NCBI GenBank assembly: GCA_034336665.1
Contig: CM067569.1
Location: 4,457,820-4,521,819, forward strand
DNA length: 64,000 bases
Direction of reading: 5' to 3'
Source of the DNA: Luscinia megarhynchos
Taxonomy: Eukaryota > Chordata > Aves > Passeriformes > Turdidae
Part shown: positions 1-20,300 of the stretch, piece by piece
Layout: each line of letters opens with the position of its first letter
Numbering within the stretch: position 1 is the stretch's first letter
Made by a program: the position numbers and the translations under genes
The notes under the pieces: generated by a model
What the model was told of the DNA's origin: nothing
The model's input: the letters and a program-made list of their open reading frames with translations, nothing else
The model's database searches: none

Positions 1-8533
<8,533 letters not shown>

Positions 8534-8568
8534 CTGGTCAAGGGATCCCAGTAAAACCGAGCATTAGA

Positions 8569-8575
8569 TTTTATA
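8569..8575 (-). promoter_or_regulatory. TATA box of gene 2
   Basis: TATAAAA in the sense strand starts 42 bases before the ATG at 8533, almost the same spacing as in gene 1 (41). A CCAAGGTCA site, fitting the SF-1/ERR-type YCAAGGYCA consensus, lies at 8603-8611 on the plus strand. Confidence 0.55.
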
Positions 8576-9889
8576 CTCTGCACTGGTAAAAGAGGGGGGC
8601 CCCCAAGGTCAGCCTGGCCCATGCTATGTCTGATACATTATGCAATATTTTTTATGATTACCTGATCTTTACAGAAGGATTACATAGGAGTGGTAAAGTT
8701 TTCATTTCCTCCATAATTTGTGTTACTAGGGAGAAAAAGTAACTGTATGCCAGTCAAAACCAGGATATGTCCTTATTATAAATTATCTTAACGTATGTGC
8801 AGTCCCAGAGTTACCTTTGGAATCAGACTGGTGAATATATGTGTTTCTTTGCCTCAGACATCCCAATTTTATTTATTTATTGCTAATAGGTAATTGCTTG
8901 ATTACGCAGACTGTAACGTATCCCAGGGTGAGGCAACAATTTCATAGCAGGTTTTCTGATAAATTCTTCAGCAGAGAGACCTGGTGTCATAAATGTTTGT
9001 ATTTTAATTCCCCATTTGAAACTGCAGGTTTCCCTGCTGTTTGTACAAAAAAGCACATCATAAATGGGATTAAGTCAGGAATCAAAAAATTCATGCCAAT
9101 TTTTTGTAGTATACCCTAAGTGGACCTCACCTGCAGACCTCTGTTGAGCTTGCTCTGCTTTACCACTGTCTCCCCTCAGATGCATCTGCCAGCAGAACTC
9201 CCTTCAATCCCTTGAGTAACACACTTTATAAAACAGAAAAGAAGGATGAATTGAAATCAAAAGGCCTGTTGAGCTGGTTTCCTTGGTTGGTTTTAGTGAA
9301 CCTTAATGGAGTTGTAAATGTCTTGGGGACACAACAGCCCACAGTCCTGTCTGCTGGGGTCATTATATTGCATTTCTACTATTTCTGCTCACCTGATGAG
9401 GAGAAATAGAGGTCATCCAGAAACAGGCCTGATGTTGGTTAATATTCTTTTCATTACATCCCATCCAGGCTGTATCTCTCTGTTTATTTTGGCTACGAGA
9501 CCAGCTACAACCAAACTGCAATAGTTGGACATAATTCAGTATTTCTGCTGGTGTATTCCAACCTTCCTTCTGTAGGAAAGCACAGCTTGGGTCTAGAACA
9601 AGGGGAACAAAGAGTGCTCTTCCTGCAAAGGTTCACAGTGCCCAAATAGAGGGAAGAAAGACAAAAGGCCAGAGTCCAGAAACAGAATCAGAAGCTGTTA
9701 AAGCCATTACTGAGAAGAGCAAACAAACTGAAGGACAATGGTAAATACAGCCGATTGTACTCACATATTAATAAAGAAATGGAAGCCTGAACATTGCTAT
9801 TCACAGCTCTACTGCTCCTGACTGCCTGACAAGAGCAAAAACAATACTGTGTGCTCAGTGGAGTGATCACTGCCATTGGGAGGGAGTCA

Positions 9890-10210
9890 TGAGGTCAATC
9901 CTGCTTCAAAACTCTAGAAAAATGAGCGAGACTCATCTCAGAGGTGCCTGGTGGCAGGTTGAGAAGCAATGGGCATGAACTGAAGTACAATAACTCAAAC
10001 TCAACCTAAGGAAAGAGAATTCCACTGTGAGACTAGACAAGCAGTGGAATAGGTTGCCCTATTTTACAGCAATTTTACAGATTTCACAATTCTTCGAGAT
10101 ATTCACACCAACAGGGCACAGTCCTGAGCAGCTTGTTTTCTTGGACCCTGCTTTGAGCAAGGGGATGTACTTGAGGATCTCCAGAACGTCCAGCCATAGC
10201 TGCTTTGAGA
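9890..10210 (+). mobile_element. Old CR1 LINE 3' fragment
   Basis: Diverged CR1 landmarks occur in order: GGTGCCTGGTGGCAGG, GAGAAGCAATGGGC, GCAGTGGAATAGGTTGCCC, CCTGCTTTGAGCAAGGGGAT and a GATCTCCAGA-like end. Confidence 0.55.
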
Positions 10211-13200
10211 CAGCTGTGAACATTTTCTGTGAACAGAAAATTAAGGGGATAATATCAAGGAGTTTCAACAATTGAGAAGGACTAAATGCACAGTGGTTAA
10301 ATTTATCCACAATAATTAAGTCTGTTAGCAAGGTTCATGAACACATGAACATGTCAGGCTACTTCCTGGCTCTCACCAGTTTTACTGGTGCATTTCTGGC
10401 ACTTCCAGTAAATGTTTTTTAATTTATATGAGGACCTACACCTTAATAACAGGCACGTTTGATTTGTAGAGCCTAAAATTCCAATATAATCTACAAAACA
10501 TACTTCAGATTATCTGTCTTATCTTTTGCACACACTGAGATCAGAGCAGCAGGAAGTTTTATGCAAAACAAAGGACCATAAAATTCTGCAAAAATTGTGA
10601 GTTATGAGACTGTATTCCTGGTAGCAGATCATCAATCCATTGCTGTTCTCACATCAGGAATAAACGAAACTTTTGGCTGGGCTCTTGACTACTTATCAGC
10701 AAGATAAAATATATGGGATCAAATTTGTCTCTGCAATCTTCCTGTGCACAGGAAGGTTGTTCCTACTTGAGACATAAGAAACCTTAAGACATTTGTCTAA
10801 GAATATCAGCCTCAAATAATGCATAATCTGTTTTTTTCAGAGGTCAGCTGCTTGCTGGAACAAGTGTTCAATAAATTATACCGTTATACTTAAAAACTAA
10901 ATGGTTTTTAATGCAATTTCCATCAAAAATGAAGTTTCAAAGTGTTGAATTTTTCAGTCACAGTAGTCATCTTTTAATGGCTCTTAGAGCTGTTAAACAC
11001 TATAGAAAGCTCTGCTATGTTCATTGATCAATCATTTTCTTTCAGTTTAACAAAGGAATAAGAATACAATAACACTCTGTGCTATAGATCTGTGGACTGG
11101 TTTTCTGTCATATGCTTCTTGCAGAAGGGAGCTTGAACAAAATTAATCTCTTTGTGTCTGCTCAGGAATGCCCTGCAGGACTTCAATTCCTGTATCTGTC
11201 CCTATTCATTTTGTGCTGTACCAGATGGGCCATACCCTGACAGGGGAGCACCCAGCAATCAGACTTTTACTCTTAGTCTCCTTTGCTTCATTCCCACAAA
11301 AGGAAAAATGTTCAGTATTAAGTCTAAGAAAGTGGCAAAAATAAATATCAAACAACTTATGAAAAGCCATGTGCAGGTGAAATCAATCTCTGCACCACCT
11401 GTGCCTGTGTCTGACTTTTGGGTGGTGTCCTGGGTCTCATGTCCTCAAAACCCCTTGTATGAACAGACCTGCACTTCCCTTGACATGACACACATGCATT
11501 TTGTCACATAATGAATGAATTTCCCCCACAGTCAGAACTGCCTGTATTGGAAGGGTTTCTGGGAGAGAGTGTGAGAATAACCTTGGTGATGTTTCTTACT
11601 GGGCCATATCTGCTCCTGCCTCAAGTGACCCTGCAGCTGAATTCTTTCCTACTGCATTATAGCTGATCCTCAAACCTGGCTTTTGACTTCCAGCCCCTTT
11701 TTATACTCCTCTATTCAAATCCTCCTTAGTTCTTTAAAGTGTTTTTAGCTTTAGCGTGCATTTAATGCCAGTTTCCTTTCTGGATTTTACTGAGAGAAAA
11801 AGCACCTGATCTGAGGGAGTCTGAGGCAAACAGCTGCTGGAAGAGAAGAACACAGAAAGCAACTTGGCTCCAAGACTTCCAACTCTCTTCAGTGTTACCA
11901 TCTGTTCACCTTCTTGCCCTGACCTTGCCTTTTAGCCAGAAGGACCAGCAGGAAGAAAATGATGCTGCCAGTTGCCAAAGGGAATGCCTCAAGGAAAGTC
12001 AGCTCTTCATGTGCAAATACACCTAAATGCAGAAAAAGCCACTGGTGCTCCAAAGGGAGAATCCATCATAGGTGTTGTGCTGCTGCTGGGTGCTTTGTGA
12101 TGTATATCTAAACCTAAGGGAAGTATAGAAGAAAGTAATATGCATTTCTGTGTGAAAGATCTTATCAAGTAAGAAACAGAAATCAGTCATTCAGCAGTTT
12201 CACAGCAGTTACTTCTCTACATCAATCCATTTATAATGTCTTGCTCAATTTTTACGATACTTTAAAGCTGATACAAACTGATAAACTTCAAAGTCCTTCT
12301 CCAGAAAGCTAAAACTGGCCTTATATACACCATTCTGTCTAAATGCTTTTACCCATTCTGTCTCTTTCCAAGAATGTGTTTTTATGTCTGCTCTTAGCCA
12401 GCCTCATTATTTCTTCCTTTGTTCTCACAACTTGAGAAGAATTACGTATTTTTGAAGTCTTTGAAAATATATTTGAAACTAATTCTTTGGCCATAATATT
12501 ATATCTTTGTCAAGGATTTGTGTTTATCCTATACACCTCCCAGAAATTATCAAAATTAAAAAGAAATTATCTAAAGCAATTCTCCTTCTGGTAAAACACA
12601 GAAATGCAAGGAAAAAGTTGAATTAAACTACTTTTAAAATAATAAATTGCATTTACTTGGAATGTTAATGTATTAAAAGAAAAATTGTTACTAAATTTCT
12701 GTATGTATAGTGTTTAAGGACATTCAAAAGCTAATACAGTAAGAATTCCTTTCTGTGATATGACTGTGGTACCATGTCTCATAATACTTGTTTTCCTTTG
12801 TGCAGAGAAACACTTGTGGTCCTAAGGGAAAGAAAAAACACCCTCAAATTTATGTAATATCCTTCATCCTAAAGAAGCCAACTGCACTGAAAGTCTTGAT
12901 TCCCAAACATATAAGTCTATGTGTCTCACCAAGAGTGGTTTTGATAATTTCCCCACTCAGCCCAGCTTGTGTAAAGTCATCCCAGAGGCTCCCTGGACAG
13001 CAGATGTCTACATGTGCTGCTCTGTGCTTTGTCTCTTCTAGGAATTTTTTTTCTTTCAAAGCTTAAAAACCAGAAAAAACCCCAAAGAGCCAAAATGAAA
13101 AAGCCAGGGTTACTGCTTTTGTATTCTCTGTGATCAAGGTCCCAATAATTTACACCATTTGCATAAGAAATGGGTGCCTTTGGTTTGTCATTAACAGTAG

Positions 13201-15559
13201 AACTAGGTTTTTGTTTGCATCTATCACAAATTTTTAAACGAATTAATACTTCATGCATTCTTTCTTGCACTAATCAAAGATCCAAGAACATCAAGCAGTT
13301 TATCTTAGGAATGTGCAGCTTCAATAATTAAAATCTGCATCAGAGAAAAAATTACCAATGAAGAAAAGAAATTTCTTCCTATCTGCAGTCCAGTACTCAA
13401 TGCAACACAATCCAGTTTTCTGAGCTGCATATTTGATTTTCTCTGAATCACACATGCAGCAAGATAGGAAACAAAGTGTAGTATGTGCCATTTCCTTTCA
13501 CATTTTGGTTTTTTCCTCACCTAACTGAGCAGAAAATTTCTGCCAGTGTGCTTTTTATGGTGTGAGGGATGATATACATCTGATCATCTGAGGCAGAAGT
13601 ATTTACTGAACGAGTGGGCAATGACAACTGTAAAATATCTTACGTTACCCTCCACATTACAAGGCACTCTATAACAATTCATGGACAGGGAAGAGAAGTT
13701 AGTTAATTTTGCCACATTAAATGAAACCAGTTTTACATGTATATTGCTGTATTAAATATTGCATTATGGCAAATACGCATTGGCATTTAACTGTGAGCCA
13801 AGAGAAACTATTAAAATTAAATATTTGAATTAGCAAATGTTTAAATAAGCTATGTGCATAACTTTTCTGCTATGACTAGTCTCCCAAATTCTTCGTAACC
13901 ACTGGGGCAGTGAAGTGTTTGCATTAACCTCTGCATGATTAGGCCTCCAACACACTTCTTGAAATCAGTCCTGATGATATTTGCTGAAATACTCACTGCT
14001 CAAGTGAAGCTCTCAGTTTATAAATTTCACAATGACACTGCATATTGAGGGCAAACATACCTCAACCTCCACACTGGAAAACTCCCCAAACCAAGCCAGA
14101 CTGCCACACCCTCCTGCACAGTGCAGAGCCTGGCACAACTGGGGCATGGCCACGCCTTGCCAAGCAGCAGGTTTTGTTCTTTACCATTCAAAGACAGAGA
14201 TGAGGTCTGCCTGGTGGGCTCCATGCTGTGTTTGCTGTTATATAAATAACCAGGAATTGGTGTGAGGAGCAGAGCCTAGAAGTTGGCTGCAGTAACTGCC
14301 TGCCCAAGTGCTCACAGACTGCTGGAATGAGCTGGCAAGGCTTGCTTGCCTAAGCCAGGCACTTCAGCAAACACCTCTTTGTTAGAAGAGATGAATTTTG
14401 TATTGGTCTATTCATCTAAATATAATGGAAAGAATAAAAGGGGAAAAGGTGGTGAAGACTTCTTAAAATCAGAGGACATAAAATATATTTTTATGGCTTT
14501 CATTGCTATTCAGATGTATTAGACAGACTTCATGCTCAACAAATATGGTCCCAGAACAGATCAGATCCATAGAAATGTTCAAAGTACTCTGAAAAGATTC
14601 TGCATTGTGTTTGACAAGTTAGAATTTCAAACATCTCATCTCTTGTTATATCCTATCCTCATCCCTGACCTATATGCTTTTCTTGAGGATTTGACTGTGC
14701 TGCAGCTCTGGCTTTTGGTGTTCCCTGGTCCACATGAATACAGGAACACAATGAATCTACTCTGTCCTGTCATAAGGATGGGTGAGTCATCCCTTCACAA
14801 AGAAAAAGACAATAGGCATTATTCCATTGTTCTCTTTGTAGCTGTCACTCTACAGTGTAGCAAGATTGGTGTAGTTTTGAAGCAAGCACTCGAGCTAAGA
14901 ATAATAATAACATGGGCTTTTACTGGAAGTGACCAGCAACCTTGAAAGAGAAATAAATGCTGGCACAAGCCTTTTCAAATATGATGTGGTGAAGCACTTC
15001 AGGAAAGCATGGTTAAAGAAAAGAAAATGTGAAAGCAGATATAATTTATTAATAATCATCATTTGCATTTACTAAGAACACTATAATGACTACACCATTT
15101 GCCCTAAACTTAAGATTTTATGTTGAGTTGGAAAAGACTTATTATACATAGCCAAGAAATGGTGAGGAGAACTTCAGACCTTAATGCAAACATGACAGTG
15201 CAAATATCTCTTTGGGGGCATTGATATATTTTCTATTCATTCACCAGTATTTAATGGAGGAGGAAATTATAGACATGTGGGGTTTTGCTGCAAGTTTGTA
15301 GGTTGTGGTTGCATGCTGACAGAAACTCATCAGAAACCATTAGCTACTCCACTAACTTAAGTCACAAATACTCAACCCTTGTGTGTCATTGAACTTTCAT
15401 CCAGTTCAATCCTCAGCCCATGTTATCTCCCAGCCCTTTTCCCGTTTTCAGCCTTCCATGGAAAAATTTCCTCTGGCTGTGGTGCAATTACTTTATCACA
15501 GTGACTCACAATAAGTGAAAGGCATTGAAATCTGATCTAAGGTTTTTTACTCTTGGGAA

Positions 15560-15740
15560 GTTTTGAACACATTTCCAGCTCCCACTCCTTATGAAACATG
15601 TGGTCCAGATTTTCCCCAGCTCATTTGCCCCTTCTCTGGACACACTCCAGCACCTCGATGACATTTTGCAGTGAGGGGCTGAAAACAGAATCCAGGATTT
15701 GAGGCACCAGCAGTGCTGGTTCCCTGTACATGCCACATGA
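15560..15740 (-). mobile_element. CR1 LINE fragment
   Basis: The stretch around CTTCTCTGGACACACTCCAG and GTGAGGGGCTGAAAACAGAA is a reversed CR1 3' segment. Confidence 0.5.
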
Positions 15741-16212
15741 TGGCACTCAGGATGACAGATGTGAGGTGTTACAGACATAAGGTGTTATGCTGTGCTGATC
15801 TCACAGCAGATCTGGCTGTATTTTTCACTGGTAGAATCAAGATAACCATCTTGAGAAGAGGGAATTTATGGGTCATGAACTAAAATTAAATAAGAGAGTC
15901 TAATATTACGGGTGGCAACCAATTTGAGGGCTGTTAAACTTTCCCTAGTCTTTTGGGTTCCTTCAATGTTGAGTTGTTATGTCAAGCCCACCTCTTTTCA
16001 TAAAGTGAGCCTCCACCAAGGAAAGGCTTGGATTTTAATCTTGAATCATCAATAAAATTACTCAGTGAAAGGAAATTGCTCAATCCACAAAATTACTCAA
16101 TGTGACCAGGTGTTTAGCAAGGTTTACATAATCTGGTGTGGAATTACTTTCTTCATTTTCTGCTTCAAGAGAAGCCCATCCAGAGTGAAAACAGTGACTG
16201 AAGGGAGATCTC

Positions 16213-16540
16213 ATCATGGTCTACAGCTTCCTCACGAGAGGAAGTGAGGGACAGCACCAATCCCTGGTGCCCACTGACAGGACTCAAGGGCATGGCCTGA
16301 AGTTGTGTCAGGGAGGTTTAGGTTGGATCTCAGGGAAAGGTTCTTCCCCCAGAGCTGCTGGCACTGCCCAGGTTCCCCAAGGAATGGGCACAGCCCCAAG
16401 GCTGCCAGAGCTCCAGGATTTTGGACAAAACTCCCAGGGATACCCAGGGTGGGATTGTTGGGCTGTCTGTGCAGGGACAGGAGCTGGGCTGATGATCCCT
16501 GTGGATCCCTTCCAACTCAGGATATTCTGTGATTCTATGA
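16213..16540 (+). mobile_element. CR1 LINE 3' end
   Basis: The sequence includes AGGTTGGATCTCAGG, the GGATCCCTTCCAACTCAGGA block and the terminal ATTCTGTGATTCTATGA, the CR1 tail. Confidence 0.75.
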
Positions 16541-16970
16541 ACTGCCAGGGGCTGACAGCAAAAAATTAAATTATGTACAGGAAACGTCAGATGGAACAGC
16601 AGCTGAATTCATATTTTCCTGGATGACAAAAGAATTCAGCTCTGAGGGAGCTGTAAAGACCTGATCATGCTTTATCCCTCATTGTGTAATGTCCAAAACA
16701 TAAAAAATGCTGGAAAATTCTAGATGAACAGATTTCTTGAACTCTAATAAATCCAGACTGGGGTGTATATTAATAAAACTTGTTTCTAGAACTTAAACTG
16801 CAATTTCAACATTTCAGTTTTACCATTAAGAAAGCAAAGAACAAACAGAAAGCTTAAAGAGCACAAATTTCACTCCCCATACAACTGCTGAGGTAGCATT
16901 TTTGTTATATGTGGGGTGAATGATGTAAAGTGGGATTAACAGGCATGAGTCAGTAAACACATTCCTAAAA

Positions 16971-16976
16971 TTTATT
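16971..16976 (-). terminator. Alternative polyadenylation signal of gene 1
   Basis: TTTATT on the plus strand gives AATAAA about 85 bases past the stop. It would give a more ordinary 3' UTR than the signal overlapping the stop. Confidence 0.4.
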
Positions 16977-17059
16977 CTAGAGTTTCTGGCGATCTAGCAA
17001 CATAATTTCTTCCAGAATTCAATTGGCATTTAAAGATGCTGTCTGTCAAAGGAGACAGC

Positions 17060-17065
17060 TTTATT
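17060..17065 (-). terminator. Polyadenylation signal overlapping the gene 1 stop codon
   Basis: TTTATT on the plus strand reads AATAAA in the sense strand and contains the TAA stop (17061-17063). A second AATAAA lies at 16971-16976. Very short 3' UTRs with this overlap are known in zona pellucida genes. Confidence 0.4.
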
Positions 17066-17346
17066 CAGATCCATAATTATTCCCAATCTCAGAACCAGGT
17101 TCCCAGAGCTTTATTGGGCCAGCAACAACAATCACACTTTCTTCGTCAGAGTTTGCCTCTCTCTTGTACCTTTGAACACAGCCTTGGTGGCATCTGGAAG
17201 AATAGTCAAAGGCCCTGCACACCACCAGCTCACACTGCAGGTAAACCTCTGGATTGCTCCGAACAAACTGGAAGGCATTGAATTTAAACCGGAGGGTGTG
17301 TCTGTAGGGTGAGTAATATGAAGAATAGGTAGGATCTTTAACACAT
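17061..17346 (-). CDS. DMBT1: Gene 1 exon 15, ZP-C, furin site and stop
   Basis: The last exon encodes [20 protein letters not shown], then [19 protein letters not shown], the ZP-C signature. RYKR at 17160-17171 fits the RX(K/R)R consensus furin site. The tail includes [10 protein letters not shown], similar to the external hydrophobic patch region of DMBT1, and ends NNYGSE with no transmembrane segment. Confidence 0.93.
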
Positions 17347-20300
17347 CTAAAAAGAAACAAAAAAACCCTCTCATGAATACGTGCTGCAGTCAGTCATTTA
17401 CATGCAATAAAACATATGACATGGGAAGGGATTTTTAAACATCACAAAAACGGTTCAGAAAGCTTCAAGTGGGAAAACCAAAATGGCTTTCTTTGACAGA
17501 ATTGAACCATGTTGCCTTTCCTCAGCCTGTTGTGTGCCTGATACATGGTGTTTGTATGATTCTGTGAAGGTAAATTTATCTTACCTGAGGTATGTCACTA
17601 TTACCTTTTCAATAGTAATAACAATCATCACCATCATCATTATCCATTGTGAACTGGCCATAGCCATTCCATCTACTTGTTATTTTTAGCTGTGGGGTGT
17701 TGTGTGTGATATTTTGGGTCAATCCATCCTCTTTTTCCCAGTAAACCCTGGATGACCTTGTCCATTAATTAATTACAAGCTGTCATTAATGTGTGCTATA
17801 TTCACACTATTCCATTAAATTAAAAAAAATTAATAAGATATACAGGAGTTTGAAGGCAGTTGTATCTGTAATTGTAATGCATAAGAACTCACCCATTCTT
17901 GATTATAGCATAAGATCTCGTTGTAAAATTCTGGCGAGTGGGAGATGCCACACAAGTGTCCAGAAACAACTGCAGTGATGGATCAGAGCTGTGCAGGGAA
18001 GCTTCCAGGTACAAATTCTGGTTGATGCTGACATGGTAGGGTGAGTCGTACACTGGCCGTGAGAAGCTTGAAGAGTCATAAAATGTGAGGTTTACATCGT
18101 ATCTCTCATATTGGGTTTCATTGACTTCAAAATTATCGTCCGCGAATATACATCGTTTTTGCCCACGTGTTCTGGAGCATCTTGCAGTTGACATGCAAGA
18201 GAAGATTTCTATTTCTTGTGATTAAAGTACCAGAAGAGGACCCTCTAATAATGTTGGAATATCTGATTGTGTCGTTGTTTCCCTGTTTGGCACATAAAAT
18301 AAAATGCAAAATTAATTCATATAGTTGCTATTATAAACTTTGCTGTATCCTTACATTGTAAAAACATTATTTCCCCAGAAAGTCTGATGTGGAAAAGTCT
18401 GCATCTAGTAATTTCTGTTCTCAAGATAAGAATCTGTAATCTTCATGTGATATTCAATGCCCATATTTTGGCCTAGAAAATTACTCACAATGAATGCAGA
18501 CTTAATAGAATTAAATACAACCTGCACAACTTTAAGTACGTGAAGGTTCAGCACATTATTTAAGCTGAAATCTGGCTATAAGATTATTAGTCTTATTTAG
18601 TGAAAGCTTTGAAACCTTTTTAACTCTCACACTCAGCCTGGGACCTTGAAAATGCCAAGTATTTGTATCTTTCCAGAGTTTGTTCATTTGGAGATTGATA
18701 ACAGGCTGTAAGGAAGTGCTCTGTTAGCAGAGGCAGGAAATCCAAGTGCAAATAAACCTTTTCCTTCAGGAGATAGGGAGACAACCCATAATCACCTACT
18801 TCCAGTCCCTGCAGATCCCAAGTAGGTTTCAATTTGTGCTGATTTTCAAAACATCTTCTTCTGTTTGGATTTTTATACCCTCCCATTATTTGCCCACTTT
18901 GTTGAAGTGTTCAGTCCTACCTCTCTGACAGTGCCACAGCGGGTGTATGGAATGTCAAACACCACATAATTTGATGTAATGTTGGGTGTGCAAAAGGGGT
19001 CGTTCAGGGTGAGGTTCCAAGCAGAGTAGCCATGGGACTGGAGGAAGTATCTGCTCACAACCACGTGCATGTAGTCTGGCAAGCACAGCAGTGCTAGTGG
19101 ATGGCAAAGAAAATATGTTACAAGCTCAGTGAAGTGACCAAAAAAGGTTGGAAGTAGTGGATTAAATAAACACTATCTTTTGCAGAAGCAGCTGACAGAA
19201 GGAGTTCAGAATCCAAAGCATGGACTTGAATCTGCGTGAAAACACTACAGATCTAATTTAAAACAACATTAACAAGATTAACAATTAGGAAATAATTGAA
19301 GAGCATGTTTGTGCTTTAAAGAACTTACTGGTGCTGTCATCAGCTCGAGTGGAATAATAGTTGGCCTGAAACCCTCTGTATGTGATCCGGGAGTTACTGT
19401 GAAAGCGGACGGTCAGCAGGTTGGAGGACGATGTGTACGAGTGGTAATAACCAGAACAGATCTTCCCAAGGAGGGGAGAGCTGTGCAGGGGCCCATCATA
19501 GATTTCCACATAGTCAGAGAGGCATCTGCCACCTTCCATCCTGGGGAGCAACAAAACTATTAATTTAATGGTTTAAATAATTTAATTTTGTTTGTATGTT
19601 CTTTGTTTTTTGTTTGCTTGTTGGTTTGGATTTTTAGTTAGATTAACTCATTATAGCAGAATAATACATTTGATTGATATGACTGTCAAATCTTTGGAAC
19701 AAAAACTACAGCCTCCAATTTCTGTCTCAGTAGATGCCAGCCATATTTTTGACTAAATAAGCAAAAATGAACACATTTTTCCTCTCCAGATGTACTAATA
19801 GCTTTGATAAAGATCCTTGAAATCAAGTAGGCTTTTGCTTAGTAAGTTGGAGTTGTCAGTCTCATATATTCATCTTCCCAAATAATAAATTCTTACTTAC
19901 TGAATATCTCTAAATACAAGTGTGACAAGGAAGTTGCTCTTTACTTGTATTTCCCACACACAGTTGGCATTGTTTGGATAATTTCTGGGGTAAAATGGAC
20001 TCTGTATGGTACCAGATGAAGAGGTAAGCGAGCCACCACAAGAATAATATTCTGCAGAGAAAAATATAAGAAGAAAAAGATATGTATGCACCTTTAGGGT
20101 TGAGTTTGTCATATGTCTGTGTGAAGTTTATATCTAAATGTAGAGATAGTGACTTCTATCAGCTTCAGTGGCCTCTCCATTAGGTTCATATATATCTGAA
20201 TGCAGGTTAGGAGATGCTAACCACATTGAATAGATTTGATAACGCTGATCTGCAGTGCCTGCACTAGCAGGACACAAATATTTGCCACAGAACTGCACAG

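Larger units (their letters stand above)
8576..17059. other. Intergenic region between gene 2 and gene 1
   Basis: This AT-rich stretch has no gene that I can support. It contains CR1 fragments (about 9890-10210, 15560-15740 and 16213-16540). The short open frames in it have no family signal. Confidence 0.6.
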
